Position numbers and translations under genes: made by a program. DNA of 64,000 nt from Capsulimonas corticalis (GTDB taxonomy: Bacteria; Armatimonadota; Armatimonadia; Armatimonadales; Capsulimonadaceae): assembly GCF_003574315.2 (NCBI RefSeq), contig NZ_AP025739.1:7502001-7566000 (forward strand), given 5' to 3'. Shown here in pieces: positions 17,513 to 26,237 of the stretch; the first letter of the stretch is position 1; every line of letters starts with the position of its first letter. Under the pieces are notes generated by a model, which worked only from the letters and a program-made list of their open reading frames with translations, had not been told where the DNA came from and made no database searches.

Positions 17513-19237
17513 TTAATGCGCCGCCCCGGCCCCCGCGCCGCCGCCCTTTTTCGGGCGGCGGAGCAGCAGGACGGCGGGGGTTGCGATCAGGAACGAAAGG
17601 CCGAGCAGGATGAAGGCGTTGTTGTACGCCATCGTCATGGCTTGCGCCTGGACCGTGTGGCTGACAATTCCCAGGGCGGCGGCATGCGCGGCGTCGTGGC
17701 TGTATCCTTTGCTCAGCAGGCCGCCGGCGATCCCGTTGATCCGCTGATCGAGCGTGACGTTGCCCTGGTAGAGACTGCTGACGAGATTGTAACGGTGGAA
17801 CTGAGTCATGTTCGTCACATATGTCGTCAGAATGGCGATTCCGAATGAGCCGCCGAGCTGGCGCATCAGGTTATACAGCGCGGCGCCCTGCGCGATCTGC
17901 GCGCCTTTGAGACTGGCGAACGCTGTCGTGCTGATCGGGATGAACACGAGACCGAGCCCCAGACCTCGGACGAGAAGGCCCAGCTGCGTGTCGGACTGGC
18001 CGCTCTGCGGGGTCAGGTGTCCGAGCATCCACATCGCCGCGATATAGATGATCATCCCGACGATGATCAAAATGCGCGGGTCGAAGCCTCGGGAAAGCAG
18101 GCGGCCGCAGAAGATGACGCCGACGGCGGTGGCGATGCCGCCAGGAAGCAGGGCCAGACCGGTGGCGGTGGGCGTAAACCCAAGAATCGTCTGCACGAAC
18201 AAAGGGTAGATGAAGACGCCGCCATAGAGACCAAAGCCCAGCACGAGACCGAGCACGACCGCCGCCGAAAGGCCGCGATCCTTCAGAACGCGCAGATCCA
18301 GGATCGGCGCTTTATTGCGCGGCGACAGCTCCCAGTAGATAAATCCGGAAAGGGCGACGACGGCGACAACGGTCAGGCGCGCGATCCAGGCGTCGTCGAA
18401 CCACATATAGCGCTCGCCCTCTTCCAGAACATACTGAAGCGAGCCCATCCCCGCCGCAAGCATCAAGATGCCCGGCACATCGACCGTGTTGACTCGTTTT
18501 TGGTGGATGGAGTCCTGAAGGAACAGCCCGACCATCGTCAGGCTGGCGATCGCCAGCGGGACGTGGATGAAGAACACCGTTCTCCACGAATAGTTGTCGG
18601 TGATATAGCCGCCGAGCAGCGGTCCAAGCGTCGGCGTCACGATCAGTCCCAGGCCAAAAAGGGACTGCACCATCGCGGTTTGATTTCTCGGGAAGATCTC
18701 GACGATCGTCGACTGCGCCGTGGAGATCAGCGCCGCGCCGCCCGCGCCCTGAATCAGCCGCCAGAAGACGATCTCGCCCAGGCTGCCCGAAAGGCCGCAC
18801 ATAAAACGCGCGATGTTGAAGATGATGATCGACACCATCAAATACCGCTTGCGCCCGAAGCGCCCGGACAGCCATGCGGTCATCGGCAGCACAATGACAT
18901 TGGAGAGAATATATCCCGTGCTCACCCAGGCGATCTCGTCCGTCGAGGCGCCCAGGTTCCCCGCCATCTGCGGCAGGGAAACGTTGACGACCGTGGTGTC
19001 CAGAATCTCCAGCGCCGCCGCCATGATCAGGCCGATCAGGATCCACCACCGATGCGCGTTGACTTCCGGCGCCACATCGGGCGCCGCATTCGGCTTCGCG
19101 GGGATCGGCGCCGCGCTTCCGCCGCTCCGGGCTCCCGATCCGCCGCCATCACTGGATCGCGGCGGCAAGGGAGCCGGCCTTGTCTGATTTCGTGGGATTG
19201 ATATCGCCATAACGCCCGTCCGTTCAACTTCCCGCAT
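17513..19237 (-). CDS. DHA2-type (EmrB/QacA) MFS drug efflux protein
   Basis: A 574-aa, 14-helix major facilitator of the DHA2 branch. After a disordered proline/glycine-rich N-terminus (about 1-60) come helix 1 with LDTTVVNVSLPQMAG (motif D1 of DHA2 pumps), the loop 2-3 motif SGRFGRKRYLM (motif A) and GPLLGGYITDNYSWR (motif C). It should export cationic or lipophilic drugs by proton antiport at the inner membrane. The ATG at 19237 lies 14 bases after the TetR stop; a second ATG at 19210 would give a protein 9 residues shorter. It is probably co-transcribed with, and repressed by, the TetR gene. No HlyD/EmrA adaptor is present. Confidence 0.93.
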   Translation of the reverse strand: MREVERTGVMAISIPRNQTRPAPLPPRSSDGGGSGARSGGSAAPIPAKPNAAPDVAPEVNAHRWWILIGLIMAAALEILDTTVVNVSLPQMAGNLGASTDEIAWVSTGYILSNVIVLPMTAWLSGRFGRKRYLMVSIIIFNIARFMCGLSGSLGEIVFWRLIQGAGGAALISTAQSTIVEIFPRNQTAMVQSLFGLGLIVTPTLGPLLGGYITDNYSWRTVFFIHVPLAIASLTMVGLFLQDSIHQKRVNTVDVPGILMLAAGMGSLQYVLEEGERYMWFDDAWIARLTVVAVVALSGFIYWELSPRNKAPILDLRVLKDRGLSAAVVLGLVLGFGLYGGVFIYPLFVQTILGFTPTATGLALLPGGIATAVGVIFCGRLLSRGFDPRILIIVGMIIYIAAMWMLGHLTPQSGQSDTQLGLLVRGLGLGLVFIPISTTAFASLKGAQIAQGAALYNLMRQLGGSFGIAILTTYVTNMTQFHRYNLVSSLYQGNVTLDQRINGIAGGLLSKGYSHDAAHAAALGIVSHTVQAQAMTMAYNNAFILLGLSFLIATPAVLLLRRPKKGGGAGAGAAH

Positions 19238-19250
19238 TCACCCAAATGCG

Positions 19251-19934
19251 TCAATCGCTCAATAACTCTCGTTGTTGCCCTGGCGCCGGCGCGCCGTAAG
19301 CGCCCAGAAACAGCTGAACCGCGCCGCGCACCACGGCCACGCGCTTTTCCGGCGCGGGCGCCGGCTCGATCCCGAGCTCCGCCCGGATCACAAAGTCACC
19401 CTGAATCAGCGCGATAAACTCCGTCGCCGCCAGATGCGGATCGCGCAGCACGATCGCTCCCGCCAGCGCCTGAGTTTGCAGGTACTCCCCCAGCAGCTTC
19501 CGGGAGCGCGCCGGGCCAAGGCTCCAGTACTCGCGCGCGATCTCGGGAAAGTGGACGGCCTCGGAGATCATGCGCCGCCGGAACGCCATGGACTCCGGCT
19601 CCAGCACGACCTCCAGAAGCCCCTCGCCGAATGTTTGAAGCGTCGTCTCCAGCCCCTGATCCGTCAGCAGCGTTCGGGTAAAGCGCGGCAGAAGCCGATC
19701 CGCGCGCCAGCGCATCACGCCCGAAAACAGCTCCGTCTTCGTCGCATAGCGCGCGTAGATCGTGTTCTTCGAGACGCCCGCGCGCCGGGCGATCTCGCCC
19801 ATGCTCGATCCCGCGAACCCCAGCTCCATGAAAACCGAAGCCGCCGTCGTCATCAAACGCTCCTGCCGCTCCGCGATCTCATCCATCGAAGGTCGTCCCG
19901 GCGCATATCGCGTCTGTTCCTGCGTCTCAACCAT
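19251..19934 (-). CDS. TetR/AcrR-family repressor of the MFS pump
   Basis: A 227-aa TetR regulator. The N-terminal helix-turn-helix is complete (about 30-75: MGEIARRAGVSKNTIYARYATKTELF), and the C-terminal half is a helical ligand/dimer domain of the TetR_C type. It is the first gene of a two-gene operon with the DHA2 pump, the standard drug-inducible arrangement: ligand binding would release the repressor from the dyad just upstream. The ATG at 19934 has no strong ribosome binding site; GGGGCGAC precedes it. Confidence 0.93.
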   Translation of the reverse strand: MVETQEQTRYAPGRPSMDEIAERQERLMTTAASVFMELGFAGSSMGEIARRAGVSKNTIYARYATKTELFSGVMRWRADRLLPRFTRTLLTDQGLETTLQTFGEGLLEVVLEPESMAFRRRMISEAVHFPEIAREYWSLGPARSRKLLGEYLQTQALAGAIVLRDPHLAATEFIALIQGDFVIRAELGIEPAPAPEKRVAVVRGAVQLFLGAYGAPAPGQQRELLSD

Positions 19935-19981
19935 GTGTCGCCCCTGCTTCTGGCGCTCCGCGCCGTTTTATCGATGGTTTT

Positions 19982-20024
19982 ATTGTACCTTATTAATAAT
20001 ACGGAACGGTATCGTATTATTAAT
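19982..20024 (-). promoter_or_regulatory. TetR operator and -10 region
   Basis: ATTAATAATACG (19992-20003) and its exact complement (20013-20024) form 12-bp arms around a 9-base spacer, and a smaller dyad ATAC...GTAT lies inside. On the minus strand TACAAT at 19982-19987 is a good -10, so the operator covers the promoter of the TetR-MFS operon. Confidence 0.8.
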
Positions 20025-20051
20025 AGTTCCCGCCTGCACTCGGATCAAAAC

Positions 20052-20080
20052 AAAAAAATCCCCGCTCATTCGAGCGGGGA
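20052..20080 (-). terminator. Terminator of the four-permease operon
   Basis: CCCCGCTC/GAGCGGGG, an 8-bp perfect stem with a 4-base loop (20060-20079), is followed on the minus strand by seven T residues (20052-20058). It is 31 bases past the last permease stop. Confidence 0.88.
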
Positions 20081-20110
20081 ATATGTCACGAGAGATTGCG
20101 GCGCGAGAAA

Positions 20111-22192
20111 CTACGCGACCTGAGCGATCGCCTCCGGCGCTTCGAAGATCTCGGTTCCATCGCGTGTCGGCGGAGGGAACGCGGCGCCACAGTGTTCGCA
20201 GTGCTCGTGCGTCACGACGCGGCGTTTACCGCACGCGGGGCAGATCACGCGCGCCGGCCACGCTTTGAACGCGACCAGCGTCATCAGCGCCGGCAGTCCA
20301 AAAACCAGGCAAAGGACGGACCAAACAGCACGGACACGCGCGGTCTCGGCGCGCCGTATTCCCGTAAGCCAGGCAAGAACGGCGGCGATCACCGCCGCGG
20401 CGACCGAGATGGCGATCCGGGGGCCGGCCGGAGTGTCGCCGCTGCTTGTCAGGTGGGCGGCCGCCGCCGCCAGGAATGGCGGCAGGGCGGCGCCGAACCA
20501 GGGGGTATCCGCCGCCGGGCTGGCCGACGCTTTGCGCGTGATCTGCGCCTGCTGAAGCACTTTCCCTTCGCCCGAGACTTCCACCACATCCATGACCGTC
20601 GGCCGGGCAACCGTGCGGTAAGGACGAAGCCAGAAGAAGTAATGATCGGGGTTAGGCTTCCCCCTATCGATTTGCGACGCAATGTCCACATCGACGAGGG
20701 TGTTTTCGGCGCTTTGGCCCGGTTTCCACGGCAGTGAATAGATCAACGAACCGTCGCCCCCAAGCAGCTCGATCCCACGGTTCGTCATGACGATATACGC
20801 CAGGCTCGCGTTCCCGTCAATCTGGCTCATCTGCGCCGCGTAAACGATCTTTGCGCCGGGCGGCTCTTGATGGAGCAGAGAAAACGTTCTCTCACGGATC
20901 GGCAGGAAGCGCCCCATCGCATCAAACGAAATGAGACGGTAAATACGGCTTCGAAACACATAAAGATCGGCCCACACACGGTTGTGATCCATGGGCAGCA
21001 TGACCGGGACATCGTCAAACGGCGCGGGTCGCCCTTGATCCGCCGGCAAATAACCGTTCAAGCCGATCCGGCCGAGCAGGCGGCGGCTATCCAGCGCATA
21101 GATCTCGATCAAGCGTGAGGAATGAACGTAATACCAACAGACGAACGGCGGCGCCAGTTCTCGGTAACTATTCAGCGGCGTCACATGCTGGACCGTCTCG
21201 CCGGCCCACGGCAGCGCGTCCATGGTCTCCAATGTCGTGGGCCAGGAGAGAGGTTTTCCATTCACGCGCATATGGGAATCGAAGCGATATTCGTGTCCAT
21301 CCAGACCGCGCGCGCCGACGAGATCGTAACTCGTGCGCGAACCGGCGATCGGCGCATACTCACAGCGGACCAGATGATTTGGCAGGATGACCGCGTATTG
21401 CTCGTAACTCTGCGCCGCTTGGGCGTGAAGCGATCGGTAGACGGAATCGGTGGCGGAAATCCCTGCGGCGGATAACCCAAGAAACGCGCTATAAAGCACA
21501 AGACTGAGCGCGATTCCCCCAAGGGCCGGCCTGGGCGCATCGCCGCCGCTGGAAACGAAGGCGCCCCAGGCGGCGACCGCAAGCAAAATCCCTGGAATGG
21601 CGAAAAGGAGCGGCGAGACGTCCCGCGCGACGAACGCAAAAAACACGGCGAGCGCCAGCGGAAGGATTCGGGAGCCATACCAGCGCGCCGGGCGCAATGC
21701 GGTGAGCAGCGCGCCGAAGTAGACCAGCACGCCTCCCAGGATCGAGCGCGCGCCCGGCGCCAGCAGATGGATGTCGAACGGAGCCGGCAGATGCCCGGGC
21801 GTCGCCGCCCACAGCGCGACGGCGAGGAGCGCGCCGCCGGTCGCGGCGAAATACAGCCCCAGTCCCGCCGCCGCCTTGCCCCAAAAGAGCGCGGTCGGCG
21901 ACGCGGGCCGATGGATCAGGAACGCCCACTGGTCGCGCCGCTTTTCCGAAAAGATCTGGACAAAGGCGATGCCGGCGGCCACAAACATCGGCGTCACCGC
22001 CATCGCGGTTTCGACGCCCGTCCAAACTCCCAGGAAGTCCTTGAGCGTGTAAAACACGCCCCCACGGCTCTCCAGCGCCTCATGCGCGATTCCCGCCAGC
22101 AGCGCCGCCGCCGCCAGAAGCGCCCACCGGGCGTTTTCCCGCAGCTCTTTCCATAGCGTCGCGCGGACGCCGCTTCCTCTTGATCTGCTCAT
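20111..22192 (-). CDS. ABC-2-type permease with ribbon tail, fourth paralogue
   Basis: The last and one of four paralogues in tandem (693 aa). Residues 1-260 form an ABC-2-like membrane domain: ATLWKELRENARWALL at the start, EKRRDQWAFLIHRPASP near 83, LFWGKAAAGL near 103, then about five helices. Residues about 270-560 are a soluble beta-rich region with recurring IYRLISFDAMGRFLPI-like strands, placed between membrane segments. Two to three helices follow (about 565-640). The tail (646-680) is CPACGKR...CEHCG, then RDGTEIFE. The four cysteines suggest a cytosolic zinc ribbon. Its ATG overlaps the previous stop by 4 bases. It presumably pairs with the ATPase at 28-29 kb. Substrate unknown. Confidence 0.8.
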   Translation of the reverse strand: MSRSRGSGVRATLWKELRENARWALLAAAALLAGIAHEALESRGGVFYTLKDFLGVWTGVETAMAVTPMFVAAGIAFVQIFSEKRRDQWAFLIHRPASPTALFWGKAAAGLGLYFAATGGALLAVALWAATPGHLPAPFDIHLLAPGARSILGGVLVYFGALLTALRPARWYGSRILPLALAVFFAFVARDVSPLLFAIPGILLAVAAWGAFVSSGGDAPRPALGGIALSLVLYSAFLGLSAAGISATDSVYRSLHAQAAQSYEQYAVILPNHLVRCEYAPIAGSRTSYDLVGARGLDGHEYRFDSHMRVNGKPLSWPTTLETMDALPWAGETVQHVTPLNSYRELAPPFVCWYYVHSSRLIEIYALDSRRLLGRIGLNGYLPADQGRPAPFDDVPVMLPMDHNRVWADLYVFRSRIYRLISFDAMGRFLPIRERTFSLLHQEPPGAKIVYAAQMSQIDGNASLAYIVMTNRGIELLGGDGSLIYSLPWKPGQSAENTLVDVDIASQIDRGKPNPDHYFFWLRPYRTVARPTVMDVVEVSGEGKVLQQAQITRKASASPAADTPWFGAALPPFLAAAAAHLTSSGDTPAGPRIAISVAAAVIAAVLAWLTGIRRAETARVRAVWSVLCLVFGLPALMTLVAFKAWPARVICPACGKRRVVTHEHCEHCGAAFPPPTRDGTEIFEAPEAIAQVA

Positions 22193-24093
22193 CTCGCCTC
22201 CACATACTCCGCGAACCCGCGCCGAGCGAAAACCTCAGTCCCATCCCGCGGCGCGCTCGGGAACGCCGCCCCGCAATGCGCGCACAGATCTTCCGTAACG
22301 ATGCGGCCTTTCCGGCACTTCGGACACGACACCCGCGCCGGGCTCCCCGCCACCGCCGCGATGGCGAGCAGAACGCTCAGGGCGACGATCACGCAAGGCC
22401 CAGCCGCGCGCCAGGGAGCGCCGACGGGAGCGGCGGCCCACGAATACCGCGTGCGCCGCAGCAGCGCGCCCGACGACGAGAACTCCAGCATGGCGCGCGT
22501 CCTTATTCCCGCATCTCCGCTCTGCGACGGCCACGCGCAGAGGATGTAGCGGTCGGAATCCCCTCCGCGCTCAGCAGCGCCCCGAGCGCCGGGGACCACG
22601 GTCGCCTCCACGGCCTCCCCACGTTCCGTAGGCTGTGAAACCAGCATGTCTCCCGCTTCGCTCACCACCTGGACCGAGGATGCAAAGGCCACGAAATAGA
22701 CGCCGCGATGGAGCCCCGGCCCAAGGCTGCGGCTCGAAGCCGCCGAAACGATGTCTTCGTCCAAAGGACGGCGCAGCAAGGGCGTCACCCGCCAGGATCG
22801 CGAGAGCACCGCGCCGCCCGCCGGCGGCGCCGAGAGTCGGTAGATCTGACGGGAGAACACCAGCAGCATTTCGCCGTTCAAGCCGCCGGTCACCCCCACG
22901 AGGCGTCCGGGAAACGGTCCCGTCGCGCATGAGCCGCCGGGGCGCGCATCCCCCACGTCGATCTGCGCCGTCACCCGGCGCGTCGCCGCCGAGTACACCT
23001 CGATGCGGCGGCGCAGCGCCGCATAGAAAACGCAAGATCGCGTCGAATCGGCAAACGGGTCGATCGCAATCGGCTGGACGTAGCGCTGCGGCGACGTAAA
23101 GCGGTCGTTTCGGGCTGACTGCCAATCGCCGGTCAGCGTGATTTGCGGAAATCTTGGCGCGCCCGCCGCTTTTGCCGTTGCCGCGCCGAGATCGTCTTTC
23201 AGATCGGGGACCGCGCTCACGACCGACGCATCGACGCGCTGCTCGGACGGCGCGTAAGTCGCTCTCACGATGCGCCCTGACGCCGGCAAGACGCCCGGAT
23301 CTTCTTCGCGGCGCGAGAGCTCTCCCCTCCACCCCATCGCCGCACAGCCGATAGCGCCAAGCGCGGCGCAGCCAAGAATGCATGTCAGCGCCAGCGCCGG
23401 ACGCGCGGACATCGGTTTGGGAGACTCGCCGCTGAGAAAGCAGGAGCATGCGGCCGCCGCCAGCAGCGCGGACGCCAGCGTTGACGCGGCGAGGCTCTGC
23501 CAGAACTCAGGGATCGCGGAGTAATTCAGATACGCGGCCGCCGCGCCCGCGCACAGCGGCAGGACGCGGACGCCGGCCCAGCGCCCGGCGCACAGGGCGC
23601 TGGTCAGGGCGGCAAAATAAACGCCGGCGCCGCAGGCGATCGCCGCGCATCCCGCCAGCATCAAGCGCGGGTCAAACGGAGCCGCCATCCCTCCGGGCGC
23701 GGCCGCCCAGGCGGAAACGGCGAGGAGCGGAAATGCGCAGGCGGCAAGATAAAGCGTCAGCCCGGCGCACGCCTTTCCCCAGAACAGCACCGCCGGCGCC
23801 ACGGGGCGATGCCGCAGGAACTCCCACTGGTCCCGGCGCTGTTCCGGCAGGATTTGCAGGAATCCCAGGAGCAGTGCGGTCAGCATGGAGCCGAACAGGA
23901 TCGCGTGATCCGCCGACGTCCAGAAATCGGCGAATGACTTTGGCGCGATGAACGGAAAGCCGCTGCTGGGCTGGGTTGTGACCACAGCCATGGCGACCGT
24001 CAATGCCACGGACGCCAGCAGCGCCCATTTTGCATTTTCGCGGCATTCCTTCCAGAACATCGCCCGCAGCGCGCTCCACGCCAAACCGTTCAT
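22189..24093 (-). CDS. ABC-2-type permease with ribbon tail, third paralogue
   Basis: The shortest paralogue (634 aa) and the most divergent. It keeps MFWKECRENAKWALLA at the start, EQRRDQWEFLRHRPVAPAVL near 80-100, LFWGKACAGLTLYLAA, a central soluble part shortened relative to its neighbours, and the C-terminal ribbon (about 588-612) CPKCRKGR...CAHCG followed by RDGTEVFA. All four ribbon cysteines persist though the surrounding residues differ (RKGRIVTED instead of GKRRVVTHE). It overlaps both neighbours by ATGA. It is very alanine-rich, consistent with drift or a changed partner. Confidence 0.78.
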   Translation of the reverse strand: MNGLAWSALRAMFWKECRENAKWALLASVALTVAMAVVTTQPSSGFPFIAPKSFADFWTSADHAILFGSMLTALLLGFLQILPEQRRDQWEFLRHRPVAPAVLFWGKACAGLTLYLAACAFPLLAVSAWAAAPGGMAAPFDPRLMLAGCAAIACGAGVYFAALTSALCAGRWAGVRVLPLCAGAAAAYLNYSAIPEFWQSLAASTLASALLAAAACSCFLSGESPKPMSARPALALTCILGCAALGAIGCAAMGWRGELSRREEDPGVLPASGRIVRATYAPSEQRVDASVVSAVPDLKDDLGAATAKAAGAPRFPQITLTGDWQSARNDRFTSPQRYVQPIAIDPFADSTRSCVFYAALRRRIEVYSAATRRVTAQIDVGDARPGGSCATGPFPGRLVGVTGGLNGEMLLVFSRQIYRLSAPPAGGAVLSRSWRVTPLLRRPLDEDIVSAASSRSLGPGLHRGVYFVAFASSVQVVSEAGDMLVSQPTERGEAVEATVVPGARGAAERGGDSDRYILCAWPSQSGDAGIRTRAMLEFSSSGALLRRTRYSWAAAPVGAPWRAAGPCVIVALSVLLAIAAVAGSPARVSCPKCRKGRIVTEDLCAHCGAAFPSAPRDGTEVFARRGFAEYVEAR

Positions 24094-26237
24094 GCCGCCT
24101 CCGTATGCAAGGACCGCATCGCCGGCTCAAAGATCTCCGTCCCATCGCGCGGCGGGGCTGGAAAGGCGACGCCGCAGTGTTCGCATTCTTCCTGAGTGAC
24201 CACGCGGCGTTTGCCGCACACAGAGCAGATCACACGCGCCGGCCACGGGGCCAGTGAGAGCAGGGTGAGCAGCCCCGGCAGGCCAAAGCAGAAGCAGAGC
24301 GCGGCCCAGCCCAGTCGAACGCGCGGCGCGGCGGAGCAGCGAACGCCCACTCGCCAGGCGAGCGCCGCCCACGCAAGGCTCACGGCGAGAGATAGGGCGA
24401 TAAATGTCATGCGCCCCGCCATGGCGAGCCCGATACTGCGGACGGCGAGCGGGAGGGAGAAGACCGGAGCGAGAAGGCCGAAGGCCGGCGGCGGCGGAGC
24501 GGCGAGGAACAAATCGCCTTCGATCACCATCGCCTGCTGAAGCACTTTGCCCCCAGCTTCGATCACAAGAGCCCGGATCGGCCGCTTCATGCCTCCCAGG
24601 CGTGACGAGAACAGGAAGAGAAGTTTGGCGGGGCCATGCTTTCCGCCGACCACAATGGCCAGATCGACCTGCGTGTCGCGGCTATTCTCGCCCCTGGCCC
24701 AGGGAACGGAGAGCTGGGATGTCCCGCGCCAATCGATGACCTGAATCCCCAGCGACGTGATGATGACGAAGGAGTTGTAATTCTCCTCGCCGGTCAGGCG
24801 CGCGGGAATCACGGACGCGATCGGATTATTCGGAGCCGTCTGAAAGATCGGCGTCATCGTTCGATGGCTGATGGGAAGAAGGCGCCCGCGATCGTCAAAT
24901 GCATCCAGCCGGTACAGTGTGTGATCGAAGGCGTAAACCAGAGGCGGCGCCGCCTGGGTATCAAAGGAATTCCCGGCCCGATTGCTTGCGTAGGGCGTCG
25001 GCCGCCCGATCAGGTCTCCCGCGAGCGGCGAGGGTTTTGAGGCGCCCGGCGCACGGAAGCCGTTCGCGCCGATCAGACCGGCAAATCGTCGGCTCCGGTT
25101 TTCGTAAACCGCGATCCGATGTTCCGCCGGGACATAGTACCAGGCGAACGTCGGGACATTGATCTCAGAATAAGCGTTCACGGACCGAGCGTATCGCTCC
25201 GGATTTGTGTAGCCGAACCACTCCTGGTTCATCATCATCGTTGTCGGCCATTCGTAGAGATCGCCCGGATTGGGTCCGTCGCCTAGTGGCAGCGTTTTTC
25301 CCGACAGATCCCGAACCGCAGACAAATCGGCGGTGTATCCGCCTTCAGGATTACGATGACGCAGATACTGAGCGCGGACGATTTGGCCCGAGTGGGACAG
25401 CCCATACTGTTCATAGGACGAATGGTCGTATTGAAAATCGCCGCCGCGCCGCGTCATTTCGCTGTATACATTCCCGGTGAGTCCAAAAACGGCCCCGTAG
25501 AGGGCGGAAAACGCCGCATAAAGGACCATGACAACACAGATTTTCCCGATGACGGCGCCGCGCGTCCGGCTGCCTCCGGCTTCAAAAACACTCCACGCGG
25601 CGCATCCGATCACAAGCAAAATCGGCGCAATCGCGCTCAGCCCTGTGACAAACTCACTGGCGGCAAGCGCCACAAACGCCGCCAGAATGAGTGCGATCAG
25701 GGCCGGGAGCGCGCGGGCGCCGTACCAGCGGGCCGGCCGCAGCGCCGTCACCATCGCGCCGAAGTAGGCGATGGCGCCGGCGACGATCGTCGCGATCCCC
25801 GGCAGCATGAGACGCCCATCGAAGGGCGCCGCCATATTACCGGGAACGGCGGCCCACACGCCGGCGATGGCGAACGGAACCAGAACCGCGAACAGATACA
25901 ACGTGAGACCGGCGATTGTCTTGCCCCAGAACAAAACGCCGGCCGTGGCGGGGCGATGCACGAGAAACGCCCACTGGTCACGGCGCTGCTCCGGCAGGAG
26001 CTGCAGCAGCCCCATGGCCGCCGCGATCAGGCCGCAGCTCACCGTCATCGCCCCATTCAGCCCTGTCCAATAGTTCACAAAGCCCTGGGCGTGGTAGTAG
26101 AAAGTTCCCGCCTTCACGGTCACGTTATAGAGAATGCCGAGGCTCAGCCCGATCATCCCGAGCAGCGCCCAGGGAGCATTCTCGCGCCATTCTTTCCAGA
26201 CCATCGCCCGAATGGCGTTCATTGTCAATTTGTTCAT
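24090..26237 (-). CDS. ABC-2-type permease with ribbon tail, second paralogue
   Basis: A 715-aa paralogue, the longest. The N-terminal membrane domain begins MVWKEWRENAPWALLG, with EQRRDQWAFLVHRPATAGVL near 85 and LFWGKTIAGLTLYL after it. The central region (about 270-590) contains tyrosine-rich and asparagine-rich stretches and the recurring LYRLDAFDDRGRLLPI strand, which suggests a repeated beta structure outside or beside the membrane. The tail (about 670-705) is CSVCGKR...CEHCG then RDGTEIFE. ATGA overlaps on both sides imply translational coupling, so the four permeases should be made in fixed proportion. Confidence 0.8.
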   Translation of the reverse strand: MNKLTMNAIRAMVWKEWRENAPWALLGMIGLSLGILYNVTVKAGTFYYHAQGFVNYWTGLNGAMTVSCGLIAAAMGLLQLLPEQRRDQWAFLVHRPATAGVLFWGKTIAGLTLYLFAVLVPFAIAGVWAAVPGNMAAPFDGRLMLPGIATIVAGAIAYFGAMVTALRPARWYGARALPALIALILAAFVALAASEFVTGLSAIAPILLVIGCAAWSVFEAGGSRTRGAVIGKICVVMVLYAAFSALYGAVFGLTGNVYSEMTRRGGDFQYDHSSYEQYGLSHSGQIVRAQYLRHRNPEGGYTADLSAVRDLSGKTLPLGDGPNPGDLYEWPTTMMMNQEWFGYTNPERYARSVNAYSEINVPTFAWYYVPAEHRIAVYENRSRRFAGLIGANGFRAPGASKPSPLAGDLIGRPTPYASNRAGNSFDTQAAPPLVYAFDHTLYRLDAFDDRGRLLPISHRTMTPIFQTAPNNPIASVIPARLTGEENYNSFVIITSLGIQVIDWRGTSQLSVPWARGENSRDTQVDLAIVVGGKHGPAKLLFLFSSRLGGMKRPIRALVIEAGGKVLQQAMVIEGDLFLAAPPPPAFGLLAPVFSLPLAVRSIGLAMAGRMTFIALSLAVSLAWAALAWRVGVRCSAAPRVRLGWAALCFCFGLPGLLTLLSLAPWPARVICSVCGKRRVVTQEECEHCGVAFPAPPRDGTEIFEPAMRSLHTEAA

